From Saccharopolyspora ipomoeae (GTDB lineage: Bacteria; Actinomycetota; Actinomycetes; Mycobacteriales; Pseudonocardiaceae): a DNA stretch of 64,000 bases. The stretch spans positions 1-64,000 of the forward strand of contig NZ_JASAOF010000019.1 in the NCBI RefSeq assembly GCF_029952525.1, read 5' to 3'. Shown here in pieces: positions 16,780-25,790 of this stretch (position 1 is the first letter of the stretch; each line of letters begins with the position of its first letter). The notes under the pieces were generated by a model. That model saw only the letters and a list, made by a program, of their open reading frames with translations. It was not told the DNA's origin and did not search any database. The translations under genes were made by a program, and so were the position numbers.

Positions 16780-17757
16780 CTATTTTTCACGATAGACGAC
16801 GAGATCGTCGTTTGGCTGGAGCGTGATCGGGGCGCTTCTACCCTGATCTTGGTGGATCATAAAACCAGCAAAATGAAGTTGGTTCATTTTCCTGACACTT
16901 GACCCGTACCTCATGCCAATATCCCAGCCCTGAAGTTCGATCACCACACCACTCAAGTCGAGGGGACGGACAGATTCGAGTGAGGCGAGAGTGCCAGCTG
17001 GGAACTTGCTCTTGAGTCGTGTGTTGTAGTGAGGCTCAAACATTCGAATTAGTCCCGCCTCGGCAAGAGCGACAGCATGACGTTTTTTGAATGTACCTTG
17101 CTCGAAAGTCGCCATGATGAGATTGCCATGCGCTAGGTCCTCCTCATCAGACACTTCAGCACTCTCAGGGCTCACATCCATGCTGAGATTTGTGTCCGTA
17201 ATGGCAGCAAGGGTAAGCCACACTTGCTTGTCTGGAGTGGTTTCCGCAAGGATCCGCTGGACCGTCTCATGGCGTTTAAGTCGATCCCACGCAGTGCGTT
17301 CCTTTTCGCGTCCGAATGCCTGGCCAATATAGACAACCTCGTGGTCGGCTGCAGTTCGAGGCCATTCGGAGGCTATTGCCGCGAGCTGCGCCACACCTCC
17401 GATTAGAAGACTATTTCCGTCCATGTCCTCTATGCGGAAATCTTCGTATGGCCAGTCCGATTTCCAAATGATGTCATCTCTTGATTCTAAATTTCTGATG
17501 GAGAACCTGTGCTCCTCAAATTCCCCACCATGCTGCAATCGCACGATGCCACGGATCGCTTCCTTGGTGATCTCAACAGATTCGGGACTTACAGAGACTC
17601 TCGGACGAATACTTACTAGGTACAGATGACAAGGAGGGTGCGAGTCAGGTATTTTCGCAGCCTGAAAGTCTTGTTGCCGACCGACTAGCTGCGCTGAGAT
17701 TGTGATTATGACTGTCCATTCAGTCACGTACTTCCGCCGGGTGTGGTCAGAGGACAT
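16780..17757 (-). CDS. Protein with GIY-YIG-like nuclease domain
   Basis: A 325-residue protein of lower GC than its neighbours. The middle to C-terminal part shows GIY-YIG features in order: VVYIGQAFGREKERTAWDRL (YIG, then Arg), KRHETVQRIL, and EAGLIRMFEPHYNTRLKSKF, which supplies the Glu and Asn expected at the end of the fold. The first 130 residues are of unknown type, with beta-rich segments. It sits beside an Mrr-like nuclease gene at the right end of the AICE, so a host-defence role is likely but not shown. The start could be a GTG about 27 bases in. Confidence 0.65.
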   Translation of the reverse strand: MSSDHTRRKYVTEWTVIITISAQLVGRQQDFQAAKIPDSHPPCHLYLVSIRPRVSVSPESVEITKEAIRGIVRLQHGGEFEEHRFSIRNLESRDDIIWKSDWPYEDFRIEDMDGNSLLIGGVAQLAAIASEWPRTAADHEVVYIGQAFGREKERTAWDRLKRHETVQRILAETTPDKQVWLTLAAITDTNLSMDVSPESAEVSDEEDLAHGNLIMATFEQGTFKKRHAVALAEAGLIRMFEPHYNTRLKSKFPAGTLASLESVRPLDLSGVVIELQGWDIGMRYGSSVRKMNQLHFAGFMIHQDQGRSAPITLQPNDDLVVYREK

Positions 17758-17960
17758 CCCATGATGGTTCCACTATTTCCTCTATTGCGCCAGGCGTCTA
17801 TTTGGGTGCTTCTGCACCGTTCTAGTGCACGACAAGCACCACGTAGTACCGATTGTCCCGATGCGGACGTTGTCCTGCGGCGCCAGCACGACCGAGCCCT
17901 CAACGACGTCAGGAGGGTGGATACCATCCCTTGGTAGAGCACCGATTGATGCTCGCCCAG

Positions 17961-19163
17961 TCATCGAAGGCCGTGACTTGCGGCCAAATGGGGCTTTTGA
18001 GCGAGAAGGGTCTCCAGCCTGCTGTCTGCCCAGAGCTCGATAAACGGAGCGTGCCCTTTGTTATTGTGCGCCTCGGCCCAGCTCACAGCATCAGCTGTGA
18101 AGCGTCCAGTCGTCGCGATAATGAGGCCGCGGACCACCGGGGGTTCCCAAAGACTCACCGCAGTAACGGTATCGGACACCTCAGTAGGACCAACGGATCG
18201 CTTGGTCCAGTGCTTTGCTTGTACGATGACTCGCTCATTTCGTGTGCCACCCGTACTGTCACGAAGGACACGCTCAAGGGAAAGATCTCGCCCCCTGTCA
18301 GGAGCTCGTGTCTTCATCAGCCATTGGACATTGGCATGCTCCGGAAAACTTCGGAGCAGATCAAAGAGCAGCCGTTCGAATCCGTCATCGTCGAGACGAT
18401 CCCACGGCAATGCGACAGTGGCCGCTCCCGTGAGTTTTCCGGCGGCGGCTTGCCCAAGGTCAATATCGGGGACAGGAAGCGGGTCAGTGTCGGCGAGCGC
18501 TCCGGCCTCAACATCGGCGCGGACGCTTGGCCAGTCCAACTCGTAGATGTCGTGCCAATCGTGCCCTTGCCCGAAGCGCAAGTGGCGATGAAGGTCGTTC
18601 CAACGGCCACGACGCTCAGCCGAGGGGCCGAGCAGGCGCTCGATTTCGTCGACAGCGTCGGAGACCTTGTCAACCGCTAGCCCTTCAAGTACGTCCTGGG
18701 AGTCGCGGGCTACATCGGTAAGGAGAACGGGAAGCGTCGTGTCGATGAACGATGTGAGCTCATTTAGGCGTTCGCGAGCAGCCCGGCGCCGGGCTCGATC
18801 CAATCTGTATCGGTACTCGCTCAAATCATTTCCCGGCTTTTCCCTCACCTTGTAGGCCTCGGCGGGATATTCACTGATAGTGAAGTAGTCGAGAAACATT
18901 TGCCCGATCTCATCAATATCGGGCAACTCGTCTGTAATCGTCCACCCGTCAACCTCAGGCAAGCCAGGCAACAGGTCCGCCCAGGCGCGCCGGAGGTTAT
19001 CATACTCGGGGTGAGAGCCCCGCTGCGGTTCTGTTGGTATGAAAGGCTCAGCTCGCTGCCAGACTTCTTCGAGTTTCGCTAGGTTTGCTGCGGCTCGGTC
19101 GATCGCGATCAGCAAGTCGTTAAGCTCCACGCCTGACAGCATGACACAATCACACGGGCACAT
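17961..19163 (-). CDS. Mrr-like restriction endonuclease
   Basis: A 400-residue protein. The first 240 residues are helical and charged with no clear family. The C-terminal domain matches Mrr_cat: LDDDGFERLLFDLLRSFPEH, the PD-(D/E)xK core as PDRGRDLS (about 288) and VIVQAKHW (about 316), then VVRGLIIATTGRFTADAVSWAE and FIELWADSRLETLL. Mrr-type enzymes cut modified or foreign DNA. The ATG has GAGGG upstream and overlaps the stop of a small upstream frame (TGATG). It is AICE cargo, AT-richer than the core genes. Confidence 0.85.
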   Translation of the reverse strand: MCPCDCVMLSGVELNDLLIAIDRAAANLAKLEEVWQRAEPFIPTEPQRGSHPEYDNLRRAWADLLPGLPEVDGWTITDELPDIDEIGQMFLDYFTISEYPAEAYKVREKPGNDLSEYRYRLDRARRRAARERLNELTSFIDTTLPVLLTDVARDSQDVLEGLAVDKVSDAVDEIERLLGPSAERRGRWNDLHRHLRFGQGHDWHDIYELDWPSVRADVEAGALADTDPLPVPDIDLGQAAAGKLTGAATVALPWDRLDDDGFERLLFDLLRSFPEHANVQWLMKTRAPDRGRDLSLERVLRDSTGGTRNERVIVQAKHWTKRSVGPTEVSDTVTAVSLWEPPVVRGLIIATTGRFTADAVSWAEAHNNKGHAPFIELWADSRLETLLAQKPHLAASHGLR

Positions 19164-19447
19164 CAGCCCTCTTCGACAACTTGGGCTGATCGCACGTCGA
19201 ACTCTTTTTCGAAGTCAGCTAGCTGAGGCCACAAAGAAGGCCTTAATGTTCTGACACGCGTAGCCAAGATTCCGCGCAGATACGACTTACTGATCTGCGA
19301 TTTCTTCCTTCCGAGAAAACCCGTGAGCCACTGCCGACGCCCCTCGTCGGCGCATCGACCGGTTCTTGTACTTCTCACGCCCCGGGGCTGCTGACTTCGA
19401 ATAGACGCCAGCAGCCTTGACCGGGTGTCCTGCGCCAACGAGGGCAT
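19163..19447 (-). CDS. Possible small gene upstream of the Mrr-like gene
   Basis: A 94-codon frame with a protein-like C-terminal half (KSYLRGILATRVRTLRPSLW, then PQLADFEKEFDVRSAQVVEEG), ending at the start of the nuclease gene with a TGATG overlap typical of coupling. The N-terminal third is less convincing and the true start may be inside. No family is recognised. Confidence 0.4.
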   Translation of the reverse strand: MPSLAQDTRSRLLASIRSQQPRGVRSTRTGRCADEGRRQWLTGFLGRKKSQISKSYLRGILATRVRTLRPSLWPQLADFEKEFDVRSAQVVEEG

Positions 19448-19698
19448 CGCTCACTCGGTGGATCTTCTGGGTCAGGACGGTCGTCCCCGAGTAACTTCGC
19501 GGCTTGACAGAGGATCTTTCAACCTCAAGTTGCCCGGCGCTTGTTGGCCTCGTCGGCTCAGCACTCTCGTTCGTGGCTCGGGATCGATGTACCTCGCGCC
19601 TACATCACATAGCGGGGCACGGGCAATTCACGGGCAACATCACCGCTTGCGCCTAGATACCTCAACTCTCACCTGCACAAACGCCCACACACAGCCCA

Positions 19699-19745
19699 GC
19701 TCTCCTAAAGCCGGTGTCGCAGGTTCGAATCCTGCCGGGGGCGCT
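19699..19745 (+). repeat. attR core of the integrated element
   Basis: An exact 47-bp copy of the 3' part of tRNA-Arg(CCU). The 5' half of the tRNA is missing here, so it is not a functional tRNA. It marks the right end of the AICE; chromosomal genes resume after it. Confidence 0.95.
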
Positions 19746-19860
19746 TCGTGGTGGTTGTTGTCGTTCGGTATCTGTGCTCGCTGGGTTTGCGCGTGGGCGT
19801 GGTCTTGCGGCGGTTCGGGCTGACGACGCCGCAAGACCACGTCTCGTGATTCAGCCCAGG

Positions 19861-20259
19861 TCAGATCGAGTAGTCCACGTTCGCCATGTGGGCGTTGCCG
19901 CTGCGGACCCGGACCTCGACCTTGGACGCGTTGTTCTTGGGCCACCGGATCTCGCCCTGGCCGCGAGTTCCGCAGCCGAGCGACTGCCACTTCTCCGGGT
20001 TCGCCGCGTTGCCGTGCCGTGCTTCGACGCACGCGTACTGGTTCGTGTCCGCCTGAACATTCCAGGTGATGTTCAACTTGCCGTCCCAACCGCTCGCCGG
20101 GCTGGTGTACTCGCACTCATTGGAAACCGGCCCCCACTTCCCGGGAAAGCCGCTCGTCCGGCTCTTGCACGACGCCGCCGAGGCCGGCGCCGCGAAGAAG
20201 CTCGCCGACAACACCGACAGCAGACCCGCCACCAGCACAGCAGAAATCGCCTTCTTCAT
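19861..20259 (-). CDS. Small secreted protein
   Basis: A 132-residue protein from an ATG with GAGGGAG upstream. It has a Sec signal peptide (MKKAISAVLVAGLLSVLSAS...APASA, cut near residue 28). The mature part is about 100 residues with four Cys that could form two disulfides (SCKSRTSG, SNECEY, YACVEA, LGCGTRG) and several Trp, suggesting a small beta-sandwich. No family is recognised with certainty. It lies just outside the right AICE end. Confidence 0.75.
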   Translation of the reverse strand: MKKAISAVLVAGLLSVLSASFFAAPASAASCKSRTSGFPGKWGPVSNECEYTSPASGWDGKLNITWNVQADTNQYACVEARHGNAANPEKWQSLGCGTRGQGEIRWPKNNASKVEVRVRSGNAHMANVDYSI

Positions 20260-20450
20260 CCCCACACTCCCTCTTCCTGATGCTTCCCGGATTCGATCGG
20301 CGGGCAACTGGAAAATCGATTTCCGCCGACACCAGAAACACTGGACCGTCAACAGAAGTGCCGCAACGAGAACGAATGTTTGCGGCCAATCACCTTTGTC
20401 CAACACCGGCCACAATGTCCGTCACCGCTGACCACAGCCTCAATCCCTGA

Positions 20451-20936
20451 TCAATCCCCCCGAACCAGGGCGGCGAGGTGGTTCAGGGAGTTGGGGAGGT
20501 GGGTTTTGGGGAAGGGTGGGAATTCGAGGTGGTCGCGGATGGTGTTCGGGACTGCCGACCAGTCGTAGGTGAGGGTGATTCGGGTGGCGTTCGGGGATTT
20601 CGGTTCCAGGTCGTAGCGCCAGAACCAGCCTCCGAATTCGAGGTTTCCGTCGCCTTCGGGGTCGTAGCCGGTTCGCCAGCCGATGGCGCGCGGGGCGTCG
20701 AGGACGTGGACCTGGTTGACGACCTGGTAGTCGCCGTCGCGGGCGTCCGGGTGGTACATGTCCATCCGGAAGAGCTGGCCGACCTCGGTCAGCGGTGCCC
20801 GGTCAACCGATTCCTGGACCCAGCCGGTGCCGTCGATCGCGGCGTGCGTCGTCGGATCCGCCAGGACCGCGAACAACTCCTCGGCGGGGACGTCGATGGT
20901 CAGCGCGGCGCTCACGCAGTCGGCCACCTCCACCAC
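20451..20936 (-). CDS. SRPBCC / polyketide cyclase-like protein
   Basis: A 161-residue START/Bet v 1-fold protein: N-terminal VSAALTIDVPAEELFAVLAD with a following helix-turn region (PTTHAAIDGTGWV), and the C-terminal ATRITLTYDWSAVPNTIRDHLEFP. Members bind hydrophobic ligands or act as aromatase/cyclase-like proteins. The spacing to neighbours gives no operon partner. The ligand is unknown. Confidence 0.85.
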   Translation of the reverse strand: MVEVADCVSAALTIDVPAEELFAVLADPTTHAAIDGTGWVQESVDRAPLTEVGQLFRMDMYHPDARDGDYQVVNQVHVLDAPRAIGWRTGYDPEGDGNLEFGGWFWRYDLEPKSPNATRITLTYDWSAVPNTIRDHLEFPPFPKTHLPNSLNHLAALVRGD

Positions 20937-21172
20937 CTCCTTCTCCTGTGCAGACTTCCCGGCGGCGCGGAACTCATCGGTCGAGCCAAGCCTCGTTCCT
21001 CAGCTGCCTCAGGAGCTGCCGCTCGTGCTGAGCGCGGAAAGCCCCGGGACGTCTCGGTAGCGGTCGGGGTTGCCCGTCGTCGGGGATGTCACTTTCGTTG
21101 GGGCGGAGGCATCCTCGGTCGGTGGTTCGCGTCTTGGTGGGTGAGGACGTCACACCGACCTGGAGGTACCGC

Positions 21173-21666
21173 ATGGGGATCACGTCGAAGTTCCGCCGCG
21201 TCACGACCGCCGCCGCGCTCAGCACCCTGATCGGCACGAGTGCGCTGGTCAGCGCGGGTGCGGCGGAGGCAGCCGAGTACCCGCACTGCGTTCCGGGTGA
21301 TCTGAACACCTCGGTCGCCGAGATCCCGTCGCCGAACGGCGGCCGGCTGTTCCAGATCGAGTTCGAGGCCAAGCCCGGAGTGTCCTGCCAGGTCGAGGGC
21401 GCGCCGTCGGGGCTGACCTTCTTCAACGGCAACTCCGTCGTGGACGTGCCGGTGGTGGTGCCGGAACCGAGCACGGCGGAGCCCTACACGATCGACGAGA
21501 AGCACCCGGCGTCGCCTACGTCGCGACGCCCGCGGAATCGCCGAACCCGATCCCGGCCTCCTCGATCACCTTCGACCTGCCCGCCGGCGGCGGGATCAGC
21601 GCGGCCTGGCCGGGCCCGATCGAGGGTCCCGTGCGCGTCGGCAACATCGGCCCGCAGGTGAGCTGA
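21173..21666 (+). pseudogene. DUF4232-like secreted protein, frameshifted
   Basis: The start has GGAGG upstream and a signal peptide (RRVTTAAALSTLIGTSALVSAGAAEAAEY). The mature part resembles DUF4232 proteins (HCVPGDLNTSVAE, FEAKPGVSCQVEGAPSGLTFFNG). After IDEKHP near 21508 the frame turns into low-quality Arg/Pro-rich sequence, while the next frame reads GVAYVATPAESPNPIPASS, then ITFDLPAGGGISAAWPGPIE and VRVGNIGPQVS to a TGA at 21664. Adding one C to the CCC run restores a 164-residue protein. A sequencing error is possible. Confidence 0.75.
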
Positions 21667-21670
21667 CCTC

Positions 21671-22300
21671 CTACAGCGCCGGCGGGTGGGTGAGGCGGCG
21701 GAGCGCGTCGGCGACGTGCTCCCGGTGTTCCTGCAGGACCTCCGGGGGGACGCCGTCGGCGGTGGCCGTGGCGACGAGGTGGTCGGTGGATTCGCGCAGG
21801 GCCGCGCTCGTCGCCGCGGCCTGCATGCGGACCTCCAGCGAGTCCGCCGGGAGACCCATGCGGTCGGCGAGGACGTCGGCGAAGGCGGGTTCGGCGCGTT
21901 CGCGCAGCACCAGGTAGACGGCTCGCAGGGCGGGTTCGTCGTGGGTCATGCGGATGACGGCGAGGACCGCCTCGATGTCGTCGCCGGAGTCCAGCACCGG
22001 CGTGTAGGACTCCCGCAGGTGCTCGGCGAGCTCGATCTCGGGCGGCCACGTGCGCAGCACGACCTGGAAGGCGTCGATGGACTTCGCCAGCAGCGGTTCG
22101 ACGCAGCTCTCCTTGGTGCGGAAGCAGCGCCACAGCGTGCGCTCGGAGATGCCGGCGGCGCGGGCGATCTGCTCACCTGAGGTCGCGGCCACACCGTGCT
22201 GCCGGAACAGCGCCACGGCGTGGCGGGAGATGTCGAGCCGCTGCTGCTGTCTTTGCCGGTCACTGGCCGGCGGACGGCCTCGGCGGGGGCGTTCGACCAC
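21671..22300 (-). CDS. TetR-family repressor
   Basis: A 209-residue regulator from GTG with GGAGGG upstream. The HTH is DISRHAVALFRQHGVAATSG, EQIARAAGISERTLWRCFRT. The C-terminal ligand domain is diverse. It is divergent from a P450 gene and a 19-bp palindrome lies between them, so it probably represses the P450 and itself. A longer reading frame upstream would run through the operator and is not preferred. Confidence 0.9.
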   Translation of the reverse strand: MVERPRRGRPPASDRQRQQQRLDISRHAVALFRQHGVAATSGEQIARAAGISERTLWRCFRTKESCVEPLLAKSIDAFQVVLRTWPPEIELAEHLRESYTPVLDSGDDIEAVLAVIRMTHDEPALRAVYLVLRERAEPAFADVLADRMGLPADSLEVRMQAAATSAALRESTDHLVATATADGVPPEVLQEHREHVADALRRLTHPPAL

Positions 22301-22357
22301 TGGCCCTCCCTCGGACGAACCGGACTCGTGTTGACACACCCTAATCGGCACAACATT

Positions 22358-22376
22358 ATTGGCAGTGACTGCCAAT
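22358..22376. promoter_or_regulatory. TetR operator of the P450 gene
   Basis: ATTGGCAG-TGA-CTGCCAAT is a perfect 8-bp inverted repeat with a 3-base spacer. It lies 21 bp before the P450 start and 57 bp before the TetR start, in the AT-rich promoter gap. This is the expected place and form of a TetR site. Confidence 0.85.
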
Positions 22377-22397
22377 TAAAATGCACCGAGGAGTGCC

Positions 22398-23603
22398 ATG
22401 AGTTCTGTCGCCGAGCGCCCGCAGCTGCCCTTCGCCAGGCCGAACGTGCTCGATCTCGCTCCGCTCTACGAGGTGCTGCGCCGCGAGGCACCGGTCGCGC
22501 CGGTGACCACCCCGGCCGGCGACCCCGCATGGCTCGTCACCCGCTACGACGAGGTCCGAGAACTGCTGAGCGACAAGCGGTTCGGCCGCTCCCACCCCGA
22601 GCCGGAGAAGGCGTCGCGGGTGTCGACCGCCGCGGTGCAGGACGGCCCGACCGGCAACTACGAGACCGAGGAGGCCGACCACACGCGCATGCGGCGGCTG
22701 CTGACCCCGGCTTTCTCGGCCAAGCGGATGCGGATGCTCACCGATCACGTGCAGCAGCTGGTCGACGGCTACATCGACCGGCTCATCGCCGAGCACGAGG
22801 GCGGCAACGTCGTCGACCTGCACGAAGGGCTCGCGTTCCCGCTGCCGGTGGCGGTCATCTGCCAGCTGCTCGGCGTCCCGGAGAGCGACCGCGAGCTGTT
22901 CCACTCGCTGTCGAGCCGGATGGCGACGCTGGCCGACGACGACGATCCGCACAAGGCCCGGGCGGAGTTCAACGCCTACATGACCGGCCTGGCCGAAGGG
23001 AAGCGCGGCGACCTGGGCGAAGACGTCATCTCCGACCTGGTGCGCGCCCAGGACGACGATGACGATTACGACTACGAGGAGATGATCCGGCTCTGCGTCG
23101 GACTGCTCTTCGCAGGTCACGAGACCACGGTCAACCGGATCGGTCTCGGCACGCTGTTCCTGCTCACCCAGCCCGAGCACTGGAAGTCGCTGGCCGACGA
23201 CCCGGCCGACCGGGTCAACCGCACGGTCGAGGAGATCATGCGGCTGGGCGCCCCGGGCGATCTCGGGCTGCTGCGCTACGCCCACACCGACGTCGACATC
23301 GCCGACGTGACGATCCGGCGCGGTGAGGCCGTGATCCTGTCGGTCAACTCGGCCAACCGCGACGCGTCCGCCTACGCCGACGCGGAGACCTTCGACCCGG
23401 ACCGCGAGGAGCGCACCCACCTGGGATTCGGCCACGGCGCGCACTTCTGCATCGGCGCGAGCCTGGCCCGCACCGAGCTGCGGATCGTCTTCGAGACCCT
23501 CGCCCGCCGCCTGCCCGGCCTCCGCCTGGCCAAGGGCATGGACGAGCTGGAGGTCCGCCCCACCATCACCGGCGGGGTCACGTCCCTACCCGTGACCTGG
23601 TGA
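22398..23603 (+). CDS. Cytochrome P450
   Basis: A 401-residue soluble bacterial P450. The I-helix oxygen-activation motif is LLFAGHETTVNR (about 240), the K-helix ExxR is in VEEIMRLG (about 280), and the heme loop is FGHGAHFCIG (about 345, Cys ligand). The substrate cannot be read; the sequence resembles CYP105/107-like actinobacterial P450s. No ferredoxin gene is adjacent. Control is by the divergent TetR. Confidence 0.93.
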   Translation: MSSVAERPQLPFARPNVLDLAPLYEVLRREAPVAPVTTPAGDPAWLVTRYDEVRELLSDKRFGRSHPEPEKASRVSTAAVQDGPTGNYETEEADHTRMRRLLTPAFSAKRMRMLTDHVQQLVDGYIDRLIAEHEGGNVVDLHEGLAFPLPVAVICQLLGVPESDRELFHSLSSRMATLADDDDPHKARAEFNAYMTGLAEGKRGDLGEDVISDLVRAQDDDDDYDYEEMIRLCVGLLFAGHETTVNRIGLGTLFLLTQPEHWKSLADDPADRVNRTVEEIMRLGAPGDLGLLRYAHTDVDIADVTIRRGEAVILSVNSANRDASAYADAETFDPDREERTHLGFGHGAHFCIGASLARTELRIVFETLARRLPGLRLAKGMDELEVRPTITGGVTSLPVTW

Positions 23604-23635
23604 CGTCGCGACCCCATGACGTCGCGGGGGACGAC

Positions 23636-23803
23636 AGTTTTCATGAAAACCGTCACCCCCTCAGAGTCGGGGCAGTTTTCATGAAAACTGCACCACCCCT
23701 GAGGGGATCGGCGGTGTGAGGACGTTCTGTCCCGTCGGGGTGGGGAAGTTTTCATGAAAACTTCGTGGTGTTCGGGACGGGACAGTTTTCATGAGAACTG
23801 TCC
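23636..23803. repeat. Four AGTTTTCATGAAAACT palindromes between convergent genes
   Basis: Copies lie at 23636-23650 (one end lost), 23672-23691 (GCAGTTTTCATGAAAACTGC), 23745-23764 (GAAGTTTTCATGAAAACTTC) and 23780-23803 (arms GGACAGTT, one mismatch). They fill the 220-bp gap between the convergent P450 and acyltransferase genes. Single copies recur at 39774 and 53949. They probably act as bidirectional terminators; there is no gene in the stretch. Confidence 0.9.
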
Positions 23804-23827
23804 CCACCCCCACCTCGTCGACGGGCC

Positions 23828-24565
23828 CTAGTCGCGCTTGCGCGCGTCCAGCTCCGCCGCTTCTTCCGGCGTCGGGGCGGTGCCGCCGAGGTGGGCGGGC
23901 AGCCACCAGCGCTCGTCCTCGGTGGCGGGCTGCTCGGGGTAGTCGGCCTGCAGGTCGTCGAGGATCTTCGACATGCGGCCGCGGAGGTCGTCGGTGAGCA
24001 CGTCGGGATCGTCCTGCGGTGTCGGCCAGAACGGTTCGCCCGCGTGGATGTGGATCGGCACGTGGCGCTTGGTGAGGGTGCGCGGCCTGCCCTTGGTCCA
24101 CAGCCGGTGCGTGCCCCACAGCGACATCGGCACGACGGGGACGCCGGCTTCGGCGGCCATCCGGACCGCGCCGGACTTGATGGGCTTGACGGTGAACGAG
24201 CGGCTGATCGTCGCCTCCGGGAACACGCCGACGACCTCGCCCGCGCGCAGCCGGCGCACGGCCTCGTCGTAGGACTCGCGGCCCGCGGCCCGGTCGACGG
24301 GGATGTGGTGCATGCCCCGCATGAGCGGCCCGGCGATCTTGTTGTCGAAGACCTCCTTCTTGGCCATGAAGCGCACCAACCGCTTGGCGGGCTGCGCGCC
24401 CAGTCCGCAGAAGATGAAGTCCAGGTAGCTGACGTGGTTGCAGGCGATCACCGCGCCACCGGTGCGCGGGATGTGCTCGGTGCCCGTCACACGCAGCCGG
24501 TTGTCCAGCACGCGGAACATGGCCTTCGCCGCCAGGACGACGGGCGGATAGACGATTTCAGCCAT
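23828..24565 (-). CDS. 1-acyl-sn-glycerol-3-phosphate acyltransferase (PlsC family)
   Basis: A 245-residue membrane-associated acyltransferase of phospholipid synthesis. Conserved blocks are present: HX4D as NHVSYLDF (about 43), the Arg/Lys block MAKKEVFDNKIAGPLMRGM, the FPEATIS acceptor motif (about 118), and VPVVPMSLWG. It should move an acyl chain to lysophosphatidate or a related lysophospholipid. It is transcribed in the same direction as the lipoprotein gene 103 bp upstream. Confidence 0.9.
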   Translation of the reverse strand: MAEIVYPPVVLAAKAMFRVLDNRLRVTGTEHIPRTGGAVIACNHVSYLDFIFCGLGAQPAKRLVRFMAKKEVFDNKIAGPLMRGMHHIPVDRAAGRESYDEAVRRLRAGEVVGVFPEATISRSFTVKPIKSGAVRMAAEAGVPVVPMSLWGTHRLWTKGRPRTLTKRHVPIHIHAGEPFWPTPQDDPDVLTDDLRGRMSKILDDLQADYPEQPATEDERWWLPAHLGGTAPTPEEAAELDARKRD

Positions 24566-24668
24566 TTGAGCAGGTTACGCACCCGTAGGTTCGCGCGGTG
24601 CACCCCTGCGTCCACGGTCACATTTCCCGAGGCCGGACGGGCCCCGGGGGCCGACGAGCTCGAGGTGA

Positions 24669-25175
24669 TCAGCGTTCGCCGTAGACGGTCTCGCAGGGGA
24701 TGCCGTCGGCGTCGTCGTCCATGTCCGTCGGGGAGCCGAGCGAGTTCCAGTAGGCGGTGACCTCGGTGAAGGTCATGCCCTGGGCCTGCAGGGTCGCGCA
24801 GTCGTGGGTGGTCGTGGCGGGCGTCGTGGCGGGGGCGTTCTTCTCGCCGTAGACGGTCTCGCAGGGGATGCCGTCGCTGTCGTCGTCCATGTCCGTCGGC
24901 GAGCCCAGGCCGTACCAGTACTGCACGACCTGGGTGAAGCTCATCCCCGCGTTCTGGAGCCGCCGGCAGTCGTGGGTGTTCTGGACCGGTTCCCGCGGCT
25001 GGATCACCACGGGCGGCACTTCGGTCGCCGGAGGCGAGGGCGCCGTCGTGGCGGGCGGCGGTGCGGGCGGAGTTCCCGGCGGCACGATGTTGATCGTGCA
25101 CGCGCTCATCGCCGCGAGGACGAAGATCTCGCAGCAGACGAGGTGAATCCGCCGGAGCTGCACGGAATTCAGCAT
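24669..25175 (-). CDS. Lipoprotein-like protein with two Excalibur domains
   Basis: A 168-residue exported protein. The N-terminus is hydrophobic and ends in a lipobox-like AAMSACTIN. A Pro/Thr/Ala-rich linker follows. Two Excalibur calcium-binding repeats close the protein, each with HDC...GMxFTxVxxYWxxLGSPTDMDDD and DGIPCETVYGE; the DxDxDG loop and two Cys are typical. Such proteins act outside the cell. The ribosome site is weak and the start uncertain. Confidence 0.85.
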   Translation of the reverse strand: MLNSVQLRRIHLVCCEIFVLAAMSACTINIVPPGTPPAPPPATTAPSPPATEVPPVVIQPREPVQNTHDCRRLQNAGMSFTQVVQYWYGLGSPTDMDDDSDGIPCETVYGEKNAPATTPATTTHDCATLQAQGMTFTEVTAYWNSLGSPTDMDDDADGIPCETVYGER

Positions 25176-25790
25176 GCGCGGGGGGTTCGTGAACCCGCAA
25201 CGGGAATGAGCGCTGTTGTGACGGGAGTTCTCAGTGCTTCTCACACAGAACTATCTTGCGCGCGAGAGGTAGCGTTGCTAGCTTCTAGTTAGCAAGATTT
25301 CATTCTGGACCCGGGAGGTGTCGATCGGTCCGGCTCGCGCCGAGGCGCTGGAAGCCAGGACCGAGCCGTGCGGATTGGAAGCGTCGGCGGCGGCCCGAGG
25401 AGCCGCCGACTCCCCAGGCGAGCGGGCGCCCCGCGACGTGCGACGGGATGAACCCACCCGCGCACCGAGCCTGGTGACGCGCCAGTTCCCCCCTCCTGGC
25501 GCCGGAGTCGTGCGCGGCTTCGCCAGCACCCCAGCCGGTGCCGATCGCACCAATCCGCACGGTTGCCCTCCCCCTGCGTTTTCGCAGTTCATCGCCGCTT
25601 TCCAAGGACTCCGCACCCTTCACTCAGAGTGATCTATGTCACAAATCACTGTTCAGTTCTTGTGACGATTCTTCCCGGGAGATATCTTTCTGAGAAGAAA
25701 ACGACAGAGAAGAAAGCCTCTGGTGAGACACTTCCGAGTGAGGGTGTTTCGCGGAGAAGCGCTCCGAGGGCGCTGCCTCTGGGGAAGGAA
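25176..25790. other. Non-coding region with 13-bp inverted repeat
   Basis: No gene is convincing on either strand. CCGTGCGGATTGG (25366-25378) is exactly inverted at 25550-25562, and similarity continues for some bases past the arms. CACTC-A-GAGTG at 25621-25631 is related to the CACTCnGAG boxes of the hairpin array that follows. A T/A-rich stretch around 25630-25720 could hold a promoter for the lipoprotein gene. Confidence 0.6.

Larger units (their letters stand above)
3348..19745. mobile_element. Actinomycete integrative and conjugative element (AICE) in tRNA-Arg
   Basis: The element has the full AICE gene set: tyrosine integrase and Xis near the tRNA end, a prim-pol replication protein (the RepPP type), an FtsK/TraB-type double-strand DNA translocase, an SpdB-like spread protein and a GntR-family regulator. 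It is bounded by 47-bp direct repeats of the tRNA 3' part. Length is about 16.4 kb, normal for AICEs. The cargo lies toward the right end and includes an aminotransferase/HTH-SUMF1 pair and two nuclease-like genes of visibly lower GC. All core genes look intact, so excision and transfer are plausible. Confidence 0.93.

Noticed and set aside
17782..17960. Small frames between the two nuclease genes
   Set aside because: Arg/Ser/Cys-rich with no ribosome site; treated as spacer.
19699..19745. Second tRNA gene
   Set aside because: Only the 3' part is present; it is the attR copy.
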